DNA of 64,000 nucleotides, taken from an uncultured Croceitalea sp. GTDB taxonomy: Bacteria > Bacteroidota > Bacteroidia > Flavobacteriales > Flavobacteriaceae. A program made the translations under genes and the position numbers. Below are positions 1 to 7,306 of the stretch, piece by piece (within the stretch, counting starts at the first letter, position 1; each line of letters opens with the position of its first letter). A model generated the notes under the pieces. That model ran no database searches, was not told where the DNA came from, and saw nothing but the letters and a program-made list of their open reading frames with translations. The DNA is taken from contig CANMOV010000001.1 in assembly GCA_947499565.1 (NCBI GenBank), forward strand, positions 682,001 to 746,000, given 5' to 3'.

Positions 1-1074
1 CTTTAGCAAAACAGGCTTTTTGGCATTTTTAAAAATGTAGTCGAACCAATCAAAAATTAAATTTTTAATATTTATCTGTGCTACAGGGTCTATGGTATAA
101 CCCAAAATATTCTTTTCAGGAAGTTCTTGCGCTCCAAAATGTGAATAAGGCCCAATCAAAAGATAATGCTCTGCATTTGTATTGAATTGATAATGAGATT
201 TTAAATAGTGCATAGTTCCAAACTGCCCACCATCATAATAACCTGTAGTACTTAAGATGGGAATATAAATTTTAGAAAAATCCTCTTTAAACAGTGTCAT
301 ATTTTTCCAATAAGCATCAAATGTTGGATGCTCTAATTTTTGATTGAATCCTGGATTTGGCATACTATCTAAACTATCCAAATTTTTATAAGCCACTCCT
401 TTTTTATACCAATCGAAATACAAATCATTCCAACGTTTTCCATTATAATAAGAAACTGTATCAAGTGTTTTGTTATTCGTTACATAATGCCACCAAGGGT
501 AATGAAAGTTAAAATAAACGCCATTTTCCATTGGCTCAGCAATACCTGGGGCCGCAGCAACAGATGGTACAATAGTTTTTAACGCTGGATGTACTTTTTC
601 TTTCATAGAAGCCCACTGAACAAAGCCTACATAACTACCGCCATACATGCCAACTTCATCATTGCTCCACTCCTGCTCTGTAATCCAATCTATGACATCA
701 TACACATCGTTACCTTCATGAACATAAGGAGTTATTTTATTTGGACTTAAGTATTTACCTCTTGTATAAGATACAACACCTATATATCCCTTATCTGCCG
801 CCTCATAAGCTCTATTGATATCATTTTTACGTGTATATATTGTATGAAATAATATAGCTGGTTGTGGTTCTTTTTCAGCTTTACTTCTAACTATTATTGC
901 AGATATTTTAGCACCGTCTCTAGTTGAAATTAGAATAGAATCTTGCACAAAATACTCTTTGCCTTCTCTACTCACTTCTCTTGGTTCTTGATGTTCCTCT
1001 TTTATAGAATTACAAGAAACAAATGCTACTAACAGCAGGGAAAATGTGACCTTTAATATTTGTATGAATTTCAT
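1..1074 (-). CDS. CocE/NonD family alpha/beta hydrolase, lipoprotein (3' end cut by window)
   Basis: The frame runs from an ATG at 1072-1074 off the left edge of the window, so only the N-terminal ~358 residues are seen. The first ~20 residues form a signal peptide ending in a lipobox (VAFVSC, Cys 21), so it should be a lipoprotein in the periplasm or at the outer membrane. The body matches the X-Pro dipeptidyl-peptidase/CocE S15 family: an N-terminal strand region (RDGAKISAIIVRS), then GGSYVGF, which is the nucleophile-serine elbow. Known members hydrolyse esters, acylated antibiotics or prolyl peptides; the substrate here cannot be told. It follows the small lipoprotein gene by 13 bases and is probably co-transcribed with it. 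The C-terminal jelly-roll domain of the family, if present, lies outside the window. Confidence 0.85.
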   Translation of the reverse strand, partial: MKFIQILKVTFSLLLVAFVSCNSIKEEHQEPREVSREGKEYFVQDSILISTRDGAKISAIIVRSKAEKEPQPAILFHTIYTRKNDINRAYEAADKGYIGVVSYTRGKYLSPNKITPYVHEGNDVYDVIDWITEQEWSNDEVGMYGGSYVGFVQWASMKEKVHPALKTIVPSVAAAPGIAEPMENGVYFNFHYPWWHYVTNNKTLDTVSYYNGKRWNDLYFDWYKKGVAYKNLDSLDSMPNPGFNQKLEHPTFDAYWKNMTLFKEDFSKIYIPILSTTGYYDGGQFGTMHYLKSHYQFNTNAEHYLLIGPYSHFGAQELPEKNILGYTIDPVAQINIKNLIFDWFDYIFKNAKKPVLLK

Positions 1075-1087
1075 TTTAATGGTTGCT

Positions 1088-1699
1088 TTATTTTGAATAT
1101 TCAATTAATTCCTCGGTATAAGAAAAACCGTCTTGAACTTGAGTCATTTTTATAAAATTCTTAATTTCTGGAGCATACAACCAAACTTCATCTGTTTTTG
1201 CGTTGTATCCTCTTGAATTTGAAACGGTTCCTTTGTACTCAATGGTGTAGGCCATAAATTTACCTGCTCCTACTGTTTCTTCTTTAAAGGATAGCACTTC
1301 TACATCCTGACTTTGTTTTCCTGTAGTACCATCTTGACTGGTCCAGTCTTTTTCATATTTCCACTTTTTACCGACTTTTAAAGGCCATTTATATTTTGGT
1401 GTATCACTTTCTTCTGGCTTTACAATTTCAGACACCAAAACGGTATCTTTGCCTATGGTCATTCCCAATGCGCCATTAAAATCAACTATTTTCCGAGTAT
1501 CGGTTCCATCCGATCTTACTTCGCCTTCATCAGTAACACCTTTGTATTTCCACACCCATTTCTCCCCAATTGTATAATCAGATAATACGGGTTGATTAGT
1601 AAGGCTTGTTTCTGTATTGTTTTTGCAAGATGCCAAAAACGATATTGCTAAAATCAATACTAATTTTGCAATGTAATTTGGAGCTGTTATATTTTTCAT
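1088..1699 (-). CDS. hypothetical secreted lipoprotein
   Basis: The protein has 203 residues from the chosen ATG at 1697-1699. A longer frame starts at 1753, but the later start puts a clean signal peptide and lipobox (FLASC, Cys 25) at the N-terminus. The mature part is rich in beta strands, with Trp/Lys patches (GEKWVWKYKG, KVGKKWKYEKDW) of the kind seen in small periplasmic or surface lipoproteins of Bacteroidota. I do not recognise a named domain. It lies between the LytTR regulator gene (118 bases upstream) and the CocE-like hydrolase gene (13 bases downstream), all on the same strand, so it may be a target or partner of that two-component system. Confidence 0.75.
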   Translation of the reverse strand: MKNITAPNYIAKLVLILAISFLASCKNNTETSLTNQPVLSDYTIGEKWVWKYKGVTDEGEVRSDGTDTRKIVDFNGALGMTIGKDTVLVSEIVKPEESDTPKYKWPLKVGKKWKYEKDWTSQDGTTGKQSQDVEVLSFKEETVGAGKFMAYTIEYKGTVSNSRGYNAKTDEVWLYAPEIKNFIKMTQVQDGFSYTEELIEYSK

Positions 1700-1818
1700 A
1701 ATAGTAGTTTTTAATGATTTATGATACAAATTAAAGGCTGTTAACTGTATCAAAAAACAAAAAGTACAGGAGCGTAAATAAATGCAAATGAACGTCAGAA
1801 AACTGTACGATTATTTCT

Positions 1819-2541
1819 TTATAAACTATTCCAATTTTTAAACTTAACTGATTGCCTACTAGATACTTCTACTTTTTCTCCAGTGGTTAATATAATTTGT
1901 AATTTATTATTGAAGTATGGATGAATCTCTTTGATGTAATGTATATTAATCATTTGACTTCGATTAACACGGAAAAAGACTTTAGGATCTAATTTCTCTG
2001 CTAGTAAATTTAAAGAACGCTTTATCATCGCTTTATTCGAGCCAAAATAAAGACGTGCATAGTTTTCTAAAGATTCAATAAAATGAATATCTGTTAGCGG
2101 AATAAAATGACATTTTTCACCATCTTTTATAAATATCTTTTGATGCATTGGTATGGTTGTAGGCTCTAATTTTACTCTTTTAGATAATTCTACCTTTACC
2201 TTTTCAATGGTTTTAGAAAAACGTTCATCTCTCAACGGTTTTACTAAATAATCCAACGCATTCATCTCAAAAGCTTTTACAGCATATTGGTCATAAGCCG
2301 TTGTAAAAACGACATCTGGTACATTTGTTAATTCTTCTAATAAATCAAATCCAGATTTACCAGGCATGTGAATATCCAAAAATAAAATATCTGGTTGTAA
2401 TTCTTCAATTAAAGGTATGGCCTCATCTACATGACTTGCTTCACCAATAATTTCAAACTCTTGATGTTTTTCTAATGCACGTTTTACTTCTTCTCTCGCT
2501 AAACGTTCGTCATCAATGATCAAGGTTTTATATCTTTTCAT
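1819..2541 (-). CDS. LytTR-family response regulator
   Basis: This is a 240-residue DNA-binding response regulator. The receiver domain occupies roughly residues 1-120, with the acidic pair DD at 10-11, phospho-acceptor Asp 56 (ILFLDIHMP) and the conserved Lys in DYLVKP. A LytTR DNA-binding domain fills about residues 140-240 (HFIESLENYARLYF, then FFRVNRSQMIN). Its start overlaps the end of the upstream LytS-type kinase gene by 14 bases, so the two are translationally coupled partners. By family knowledge, the kinase phosphorylates Asp 56 and the LytTR domain then binds direct-repeat sites. The downstream lipoprotein and hydrolase genes are plausible targets by position only. Confidence 0.93.
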   Translation of the reverse strand: MKRYKTLIIDDERLAREEVKRALEKHQEFEIIGEASHVDEAIPLIEELQPDILFLDIHMPGKSGFDLLEELTNVPDVVFTTAYDQYAVKAFEMNALDYLVKPLRDERFSKTIEKVKVELSKRVKLEPTTIPMHQKIFIKDGEKCHFIPLTDIHFIESLENYARLYFGSNKAMIKRSLNLLAEKLDPKVFFRVNRSQMINIHYIKEIHPYFNNKLQIILTTGEKVEVSSRQSVKFKNWNSL

Positions 2542-3619
2542 CTTCTATATGCATTGGAATTATTATTTCTGCAACTACATAGTCATTTTCTTTCACTGTT
2601 AAACTAAAACTAGCCTTACCTTTATATTGAATTTCTAGGCGTTTTTTTAAGTTTTTTAGGCCTAAGCCAACACTTTCATTTTGATTTATAACTCCTGGGT
2701 TCTCAACTGAAATATGAATATTGCTTTCATGCTTTTTAATTTTTAAGAAAACTATGCCACCACCCACTGTCAAATCGATTCCATGCTTAATTGAATTTTC
2801 GACTAGCAATTGAATACTTAAAGTAGGAATCTTATAATTAAGTACTCCTTCATCAATATCAGTTTTTAGTTGAAGGCGTTCTTCAAAACGCATTTTTTCT
2901 AATTCAATGTAATCATAAACTAAAGAAAGCTCATTTTTAATAGGTAGTAAACCTTTGTCTTTTTCGTATAATGATGAACGCAATAAATCTGATAATAAAT
3001 CAATAGCTCTTCTAGCAACGTTAGGGTTTTCAATTACTAATGATTTAATTGAATTTAAGGAGTTAAATAAGAAATGTGGATTTAATTGAGCTGATAAATT
3101 ATCTAATTGGGCTTGTTTTGCTATTAAAGATAATTGTGCATTTTCTTTAGCTGTTACAACTTCTTTTTGATAATAATGATACAAGTGATATGCTAATATC
3201 CAAATAGACATTAGTCGAAGTCCTGTAAGTAAAATTGGATCCCAGTAAATGATGGATTCAAAGAAATTTTTATCCTCTACTACAATGAAAGTCCAGTACG
3301 CATACCATTTTAAATTGTTCATTAAGACATATAAAACAGCTAATAAAACTATAGTAGGTACTAAACGGATTAGTAATTTTTTTATGGGCAAACTACTCCA
3401 TTTTGCTTTTAAGGCAAATCGTCTGTACATATGTGTTAAAAATATTCCTATAGAAATGTCTAATACATAATTTAACAACGTATATAAAATGCCGTAATTA
3501 TCTCTTGTATATACTGTATAAGCCCAATAAACTGAAACGATACTCCATCCAATCAATTGACATTTCCAATATAGAGATATCCTTGTTTTACTATTATTTA
3601 TTTTATTGTTGATATCCAT
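2528..3619 (-). CDS. LytS/YehU-type sensor histidine kinase
   Basis: The protein has 363 residues from the ATG at 3617-3619; a start 15 bases upstream is less likely. The N-terminal half carries about four membrane segments (near residues 24-41, 45-63, 83-101 and 128-148) and no extracellular sensor domain. A short coiled coil leads into the His_kinase domain with phospho-acceptor His 182 (NPHFLFNSLN). The ATP-binding region has an intact N box (VENSIKHG) and G box (GLGLKN). All residues needed for autophosphorylation are present. The gene overlaps its cognate LytTR regulator by 14 bases. The signal sensed is unknown; it would be membrane-embedded or cytoplasmic. Confidence 0.93.
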   Translation of the reverse strand: MDINNKINNSKTRISLYWKCQLIGWSIVSVYWAYTVYTRDNYGILYTLLNYVLDISIGIFLTHMYRRFALKAKWSSLPIKKLLIRLVPTIVLLAVLYVLMNNLKWYAYWTFIVVEDKNFFESIIYWDPILLTGLRLMSIWILAYHLYHYYQKEVVTAKENAQLSLIAKQAQLDNLSAQLNPHFLFNSLNSIKSLVIENPNVARRAIDLLSDLLRSSLYEKDKGLLPIKNELSLVYDYIELEKMRFEERLQLKTDIDEGVLNYKIPTLSIQLLVENSIKHGIDLTVGGGIVFLKIKKHESNIHISVENPGVINQNESVGLGLKNLKKRLEIQYKGKASFSLTVKENDYVVAEIIIPMHIEDEKI

Positions 3620-3699
3620 TCTTAAGCAAAGCAACTAAATACTTTTAAATAGAGAAAGGAAAAGTACAGGAACGTAAGATTTGAGGTTTAAGAGTTATG

Positions 3700-3941
3700 T
3701 ATAAAAACTCCATCACCATTCCACACACATTACGCTTCCCTCCTACGTCGCTTCGCATAATAAGTGTTTCATTAACATTGCAGAAGAAACTTTTGAGAAT
3801 AAATTTTTTTAAGAAACTGTAGTATGCCAACTCGCCAGCTGGCCCTTTCGCTAAAATAGTCCACAGGACTATTTCTAAACGCTCTGTCCTGCTTTTAACC
3901 AAAGCTCAAGTTACATAACGCAAGACATTATGATACAAATG
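3700..3941. repeat. copy A of a dispersed intergenic repeat family
   Basis: This non-coding stretch shares blocks with copies at 6900-7240, 8555-8960 and 10675-10945. The blocks are an ATTCCACACAC-like start, AAGTGTTTCATT, a GAAGAAACTTTT block, and a right end. The right end (3891-3936) is almost identical to 7158-7203, including GCTCAAGTTACATAACGC and CATTATGATAC. An 85-codon open frame crossing it has no protein-like features. Origin unknown; it behaves like a degenerate mobile or miniature repeat rather than a gene. Confidence 0.6.
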
Positions 3942-4012
3942 GTTTATTGGTTTTCTAGCTGAACGCCTTTCCATTTGTAGGTCATAATTCTATTATGTCA
4001 AATACCGCACAA

Positions 4013-4171
4013 TCACTCTGCACACGTGCAGATATGGTTCATTTCTTTGATGTAATTGCTTACCGTGTGTTTGCTGTAATTGCGAAAAGAAAGATGTTTA
4101 TACATACTTTCAATCATTTCAGCATCTGTGCCTAGATATACTTTTTTTTCATATTGAACTCTATTGACTAT
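4013..4171 (-). pseudogene. remnant of a tyrosine recombinase N-terminal (core-binding) domain
   Basis: A stop-to-stop frame of about 52 codons contains FRNYSKHTVSNYIKEM. This has the spacing typical of the SAM-like core-binding domain of phage and Xer-type tyrosine recombinases (R-x-Y-S-x-x-T-x-x-x-Y). It is preceded by a helix-like MIESMYKHLS segment. The frame ends in a stop just after this motif, and no catalytic domain (R..HxxR..Y) follows on either strand, so it is a fragment. It lies in a 720-base gene-free gap next to repeat copy A. The resemblance is by eye and rests on one motif. Confidence 0.45.
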
Positions 4172-4343
4172 TTAATTGTTCCAAGATGGTGATTTTTATA
4201 AGAAGAACACTTCGTTTAAAGTATAAACCAGTACTAAAACATCATTATCTGAATGGCTTAATCAAGCTGTTTATATGTTTCAATCCCTGCTCCCTGCCGT
4301 TTATAAGGAAGGATAATTAAAATGGCAAATTCAGATTAAAATA
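4172..4343. other. intergenic DNA without a recognisable gene
   Basis: This is the left part of the 3620-4343 gap outside the recombinase remnant and repeat copy A. It is AT-rich and has frequent stops in all frames. No RNA gene or clear terminator for the 4344-6847 operon was recognised. Confidence 0.5.
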
Positions 4344-4583
4344 TTATCTCTTGACACACCAACACTTAATACTACCATCTAATCTTTTTTTGCATTTAAG
4401 CTTCTTTCCCTGTTTAGCGCAATCCTCTTCGGTAAGCTCTTCTGCCGTTAGTTCTCTATTGTTGGCAATATCAATTCCAGTAATTTGAATATCATACATA
4501 TCATATTCTTCTGAAAGTATGGCTTCAAATTTTTTAAACACCTCAATTGGAATATTCTTTAAATCTGTTTTAAAATTGTTCAT
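4344..4583 (-). CDS. small acidic/basic protein with four cysteines, unknown function
   Basis: This 79-residue protein is the last gene of a three-gene operon, starting 6 bases after the stop of the lipoprotein gene. There is no signal peptide. The N-terminal half is helical and acidic. The C-terminal third is lysine-rich and carries four cysteines (Cys 55, 64, 74 and 76, the last pair as CWC), which could bind a metal or form disulfides. The pattern fits no zinc-ribbon consensus I know. Its tight spacing and full-length frame argue that it is a real gene. Because it lacks an export signal while its operon partners are exported, a cytosolic role such as regulation or immunity is possible but is only inference. 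Confidence 0.65.
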   Translation of the reverse strand: MNNFKTDLKNIPIEVFKKFEAILSEEYDMYDIQITGIDIANNRELTAEELTEEDCAKQGKKLKCKKRLDGSIKCWCVKR

Positions 4584-4589
4584 TGTCTA

Positions 4590-5315
4590 TCAATTTTGTG
4601 AAAATATAGTTAGCGTATCAGATTTAATTACATTATTAACATCTGCCGATGTCCCAATCACAAATAGTCTTCCTTGATAGTCATCATTCCCCAGTGTGAA
4701 ATTATTGACAATCTTACCTTCATTATTGGTTTTGTTCTGGTAACCATTAAAAATTCCTCTGACTTGGCCTAAAGTGTCTACAACAACTGTCTCGGCTATA
4801 GAGTTCAGGGTTACAATTCCTGAATCCCTCAATAATTCTGTAGTAATTTCTATTTCGTTAAATGAGTTAGGTTGTATTGTTAGTGAAGAAGATTTTATAT
4901 TGATAGTAGTTAAATATGCCTTTGAAAAGTGTATAAATACTTCTTTTGAAATATTGATAGCATTAACGGAAATCGTAGCTTCTACCCTTAATGAATCCGC
5001 TTTGTTACTATTTATTAAAATACTTGATTGTTTTTCTTGTACCCCATTTTCTTGAACTATTTCGATACTTCGACTAATAACCTCACTCGGTTGTTTAAAG
5101 ATGGTGAAATCAACCATTCCATCTGTCTCAGTTGAAAAATCAATTGGAAATTCTGCTATTACTTCAATCTCTTCAATTCCATCTGATACAGCATTATTAT
5201 TATCAATAGATAATGATAGGATGCCATCTAAATTTTCTGGACTAAATTCATTATCATCATTGCATGAAAAACACACAAAAAGGATTGCGAGATATTTAAC
5301 TTTTACTCGTGCCAT
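4590..5315 (-). CDS. secreted lipoprotein, beta-rich, unknown function
   Basis: The protein has 241 residues from the ATG at 5313-5315, which puts a signal peptide with lipobox (VCFSC, Cys 18) at the N-terminus; the longer frame upstream overlaps the previous gene. The mature region is beta-rich with Ser/Thr/Asn and alternating hydrophobics, resembling two or three Ig-like or invasin-like sandwich modules (about residues 30-135 and 135-241). I could not assign a family. It starts 2 bases after the stop of the upstream beta-barrel gene, so it is co-translated with it and may sit at the outer membrane as a partner of that protein. Confidence 0.75.
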   Translation of the reverse strand: MARVKVKYLAILFVCFSCNDDNEFSPENLDGILSLSIDNNNAVSDGIEEIEVIAEFPIDFSTETDGMVDFTIFKQPSEVISRSIEIVQENGVQEKQSSILINSNKADSLRVEATISVNAINISKEVFIHFSKAYLTTINIKSSSLTIQPNSFNEIEITTELLRDSGIVTLNSIAETVVVDTLGQVRGIFNGYQNKTNNEGKIVNNFTLGNDDYQGRLFVIGTSADVNNVIKSDTLTIFSQN

Positions 5316-5317
5316 GG

Positions 5318-6847
5318 TTATATTTTTAATTTGGGAAAAAGTGTTTGAAGCCATTGTCGTATTTCTAAATCAATAGATAAACCTAAATATGGTTGAATTG
5401 CCAGTGACTTACTTCCATTAATAGCGTCAATTTTGTTATATAAAAGCCCCCCAAAATTAATTCTAGTACCTTGTGTTAAAACTTTGTAACTGCCTCCTAA
5501 AAGGAGAGAATAATCACCAAAAAAATCATCTCGGACATTGTCCTGAGCAATCGAACCAATAGTTACTCCAGTATGAATTGATAAACGTTGTTTTGTTGTC
5601 AAATCAGAGATTTGAAGCGGTGCATTCTTGTTTGAAGGTGATAGAGAAATATTAACTCCCAAAAATAAATTACCTCCTTGTGGAGTATTATCATTGTTAT
5701 TAAGATATGCTACATAACCAAAATCAGGAACTAACGAAAGTTTATAAGATGTTTCAAAAGAATTGGAATAGGTCGATAAGACCGTAGTCTTAATTAGATC
5801 TTCCTCCACCCATTCTATTAAGTAATTTGGTAATAAGCCTGTTTTTTTATTATAGTGATTTAATTTTTCTTCATTTACAGCATTCTTTATTACATCCAAT
5901 AATTCACCTAGTTTATAACTGTTATCATTTAAAGGGCCAAATAAATATTTCTCATAAAACTCGTAGATATTAATGTAGTCAGGTGAGTTAACAAAATTAC
6001 CTGAGAACGCAATGATATCGTCCTCATTGAAATCAGATTTTGATTGAATCCATTTAGAAAAATCAATTAAATCTTTGTTGGTATATCTGCTTTTGTTTTC
6101 GTCAAAGTTGAGAACTTTAAACTCAATTTTAGCCGCTTTATCTAATTCTACAATTATATTTTCCTTTTTCTTTTTTAGCTCCTCCTTCTTTTGCTTTATT
6201 ATTTTTTCATCCTTGATACCCTTAATATATTGACTTTCTTTAATGTCAAGAATACTTAAATCAGTGTCCTTGATGCGATATTGAAAACCATACAATTCGA
6301 TAATTGTGGGATCATAGGTAATCGAAAAAGGCTCATTTCTATCACTAATCCTATTTAGAAGTTTCATCCATTCTTTTTGGTTTGAGTACCAATCAGCATT
6401 CTTCTCCTTGTGCATCATTAAAAATAATGCGACCACACTTTCACTTGAATAATATGAAACCGCTAATCTGTAGAATCTATTTGGCTTTAAAGGTGGTATA
6501 ATTGTTTCATACTTGTTATTGGCACCTTCTTTCTTTTTCCAAGTAATTTTAGCTTGTCTGACATTTTCGAAGTCATCATCATATTTCCCTTCATTATTGT
6601 TGTTGTAGTAATGCTTTGATTTGCTTTTTGATAAAATTTGCAATTGCATATGGGTGACATAATTGTATTCATTGGGCAACTCAACCTCTATATCTGTTAA
6701 TCGAATTCCAAAATTTGGCTCAATATCCTCTGTTTGTGAAAATGAAAGGAATATTTGCATAATGGTAATGCTTAACAAAAGTCCTTTTTTCGTGAAATCA
6801 TTGAATTTGATTTTGCACCTCACAATATCTTTTTTTGAGTTAGTCAT
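5318..6847 (-). CDS. outer-membrane protein with coiled coil and C-terminal beta-barrel-like region
   Basis: This is a 509-residue protein and the first gene of the three-gene envelope operon. A hydrophobic export signal lies near residues 22-38 (KKGLLLSITIMQIFLSFSQ) behind an unusually long N-region. The middle contains a Lys/Glu coiled coil around residues 208-240 (KKEELKKKKENI). The last ~145 residues alternate polar and hydrophobic positions with aromatic turns, as in Bacteroidota outer-membrane beta-barrels (LSLVPDFGYVAYLNN, FGDYSLLLGGSYKVL, AIQPYLGLSIDLEI). No named family is recognised. Its upstream region (palindrome at 6915-6926, hairpin at 7011-7037) is paralogous to that of the lysozyme gene, which suggests common control. 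Confidence 0.75.
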   Translation of the reverse strand: MTNSKKDIVRCKIKFNDFTKKGLLLSITIMQIFLSFSQTEDIEPNFGIRLTDIEVELPNEYNYVTHMQLQILSKSKSKHYYNNNNEGKYDDDFENVRQAKITWKKKEGANNKYETIIPPLKPNRFYRLAVSYYSSESVVALFLMMHKEKNADWYSNQKEWMKLLNRISDRNEPFSITYDPTIIELYGFQYRIKDTDLSILDIKESQYIKGIKDEKIIKQKKEELKKKKENIIVELDKAAKIEFKVLNFDENKSRYTNKDLIDFSKWIQSKSDFNEDDIIAFSGNFVNSPDYINIYEFYEKYLFGPLNDNSYKLGELLDVIKNAVNEEKLNHYNKKTGLLPNYLIEWVEEDLIKTTVLSTYSNSFETSYKLSLVPDFGYVAYLNNNDNTPQGGNLFLGVNISLSPSNKNAPLQISDLTTKQRLSIHTGVTIGSIAQDNVRDDFFGDYSLLLGGSYKVLTQGTRINFGGLLYNKIDAINGSKSLAIQPYLGLSIDLEIRQWLQTLFPKLKI

Positions 6848-6914
6848 TGAACATTATTTGGTTATAATCCTATTTAATTCTATAAAGATACAGGACCATA
6901 TAGCTAATAAAATC

Positions 6915-6926
6915 CCCATTAATGGG
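6915..6926. promoter_or_regulatory. palindromic operator candidate upstream of the beta-barrel operon
   Basis: The site is a perfect 12-base palindrome, CCCATTAATGGG, with a GGGGG run 9 bases beyond its right arm. Its centre lies about 73 bases upstream of the 6847 start. The lysozyme gene has a matching site at 8555-8574 at the same spacing. The conserved arrangement suggests binding of a shared regulator, but none is identified. Confidence 0.5.
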
Positions 6927-7010
6927 TATTCTGTTGGGGGAAGTAAGTAGTAGGAAGTCAATACTTTGGAGTTCTTAAATATAGAAAATGATTGCCAAAA
7001 TCCATTATAG

Positions 7011-7037
7011 AAAAACCTTAGAATTTCTGTGGTTTTT
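7011..7037 (-). terminator. hairpin with U-run, likely terminator after the lysozyme gene
   Basis: The sequence folds with AAAAACC pairing to GGTTTTT and an inner AGAA/TTCT stem. Read on the minus strand it ends in a T-run. It lies about 270 bases beyond the lysozyme stop and before the beta-barrel operon promoter region. A paralogous hairpin is at 8654-8680. Confidence 0.45.
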
Positions 7038-7049
7038 ATACTATTTCAC

Positions 7050-7092
7050 ACACTTTTTCTTACAAAACTGCGTATTTTCAGAAAAAAAGTGT
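7050..7092. repeat. inverted repeat inside copy B
   Basis: The arms ACACTTTTTCT (7050-7060) and AGAAAAAAAGTGT (7080-7092) are complementary apart from a two-base bulge. The same arms occur at 8693-8703 and 8723-8735. The arms have stayed paired although the loop between them differs, so the stem itself may matter. Confidence 0.5.
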
Positions 7093-7306
7093 TCCATTAC
7101 CTTTTGGGAAGAAAATTTTTAGAAAGAAAAAAATCAAAAAAGATAGTAACAACTTTCGCTTTTAATCAAAGCTCAAGTTACATAACGCGGAACATTATGA
7201 TACATTTTGTATTTGAGATTGAGCTAGTAATTAATTGTTTTGCAATGTACTTTTAATAAAATACACTGGGTTATATAAAATACAGTTCTTTAAACATTTA
7301 GAGGGG

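Larger units (their letters stand above)
6900..7240. repeat. copy B of the dispersed intergenic repeat
   Basis: The copy fills the gap between the lysozyme gene and the beta-barrel operon. It aligns along most of its length with 8555-8960: the palindrome with a GGGG box, GGAGT...ATATAGAAAATGA, the AAAAACC hairpin, TTTCACACACTTTTTCTTA, TTTTCAGAAAAAAAGTGTT and CATTACCTTTTGGGAAGAAA. Its right end matches copy A. An open frame of 75 codons inside it (7029-7256) is not protein-like. Confidence 0.7.

Noticed and set aside
3645-3902. 85-codon open frame on the minus strand
   Set aside because: It lies in repeat copy A, has no protein-like composition or recognisable domain, and overlaps blocks shared with non-coding copies.
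4013-4171. Complete tyrosine recombinase gene
   Set aside because: Only one short motif is present and no catalytic domain follows, so it is reported as a remnant.
7029-7256. 75-codon open frame on the plus strand
   Set aside because: It lies in repeat copy B, and the same blocks in copy C do not keep it open.
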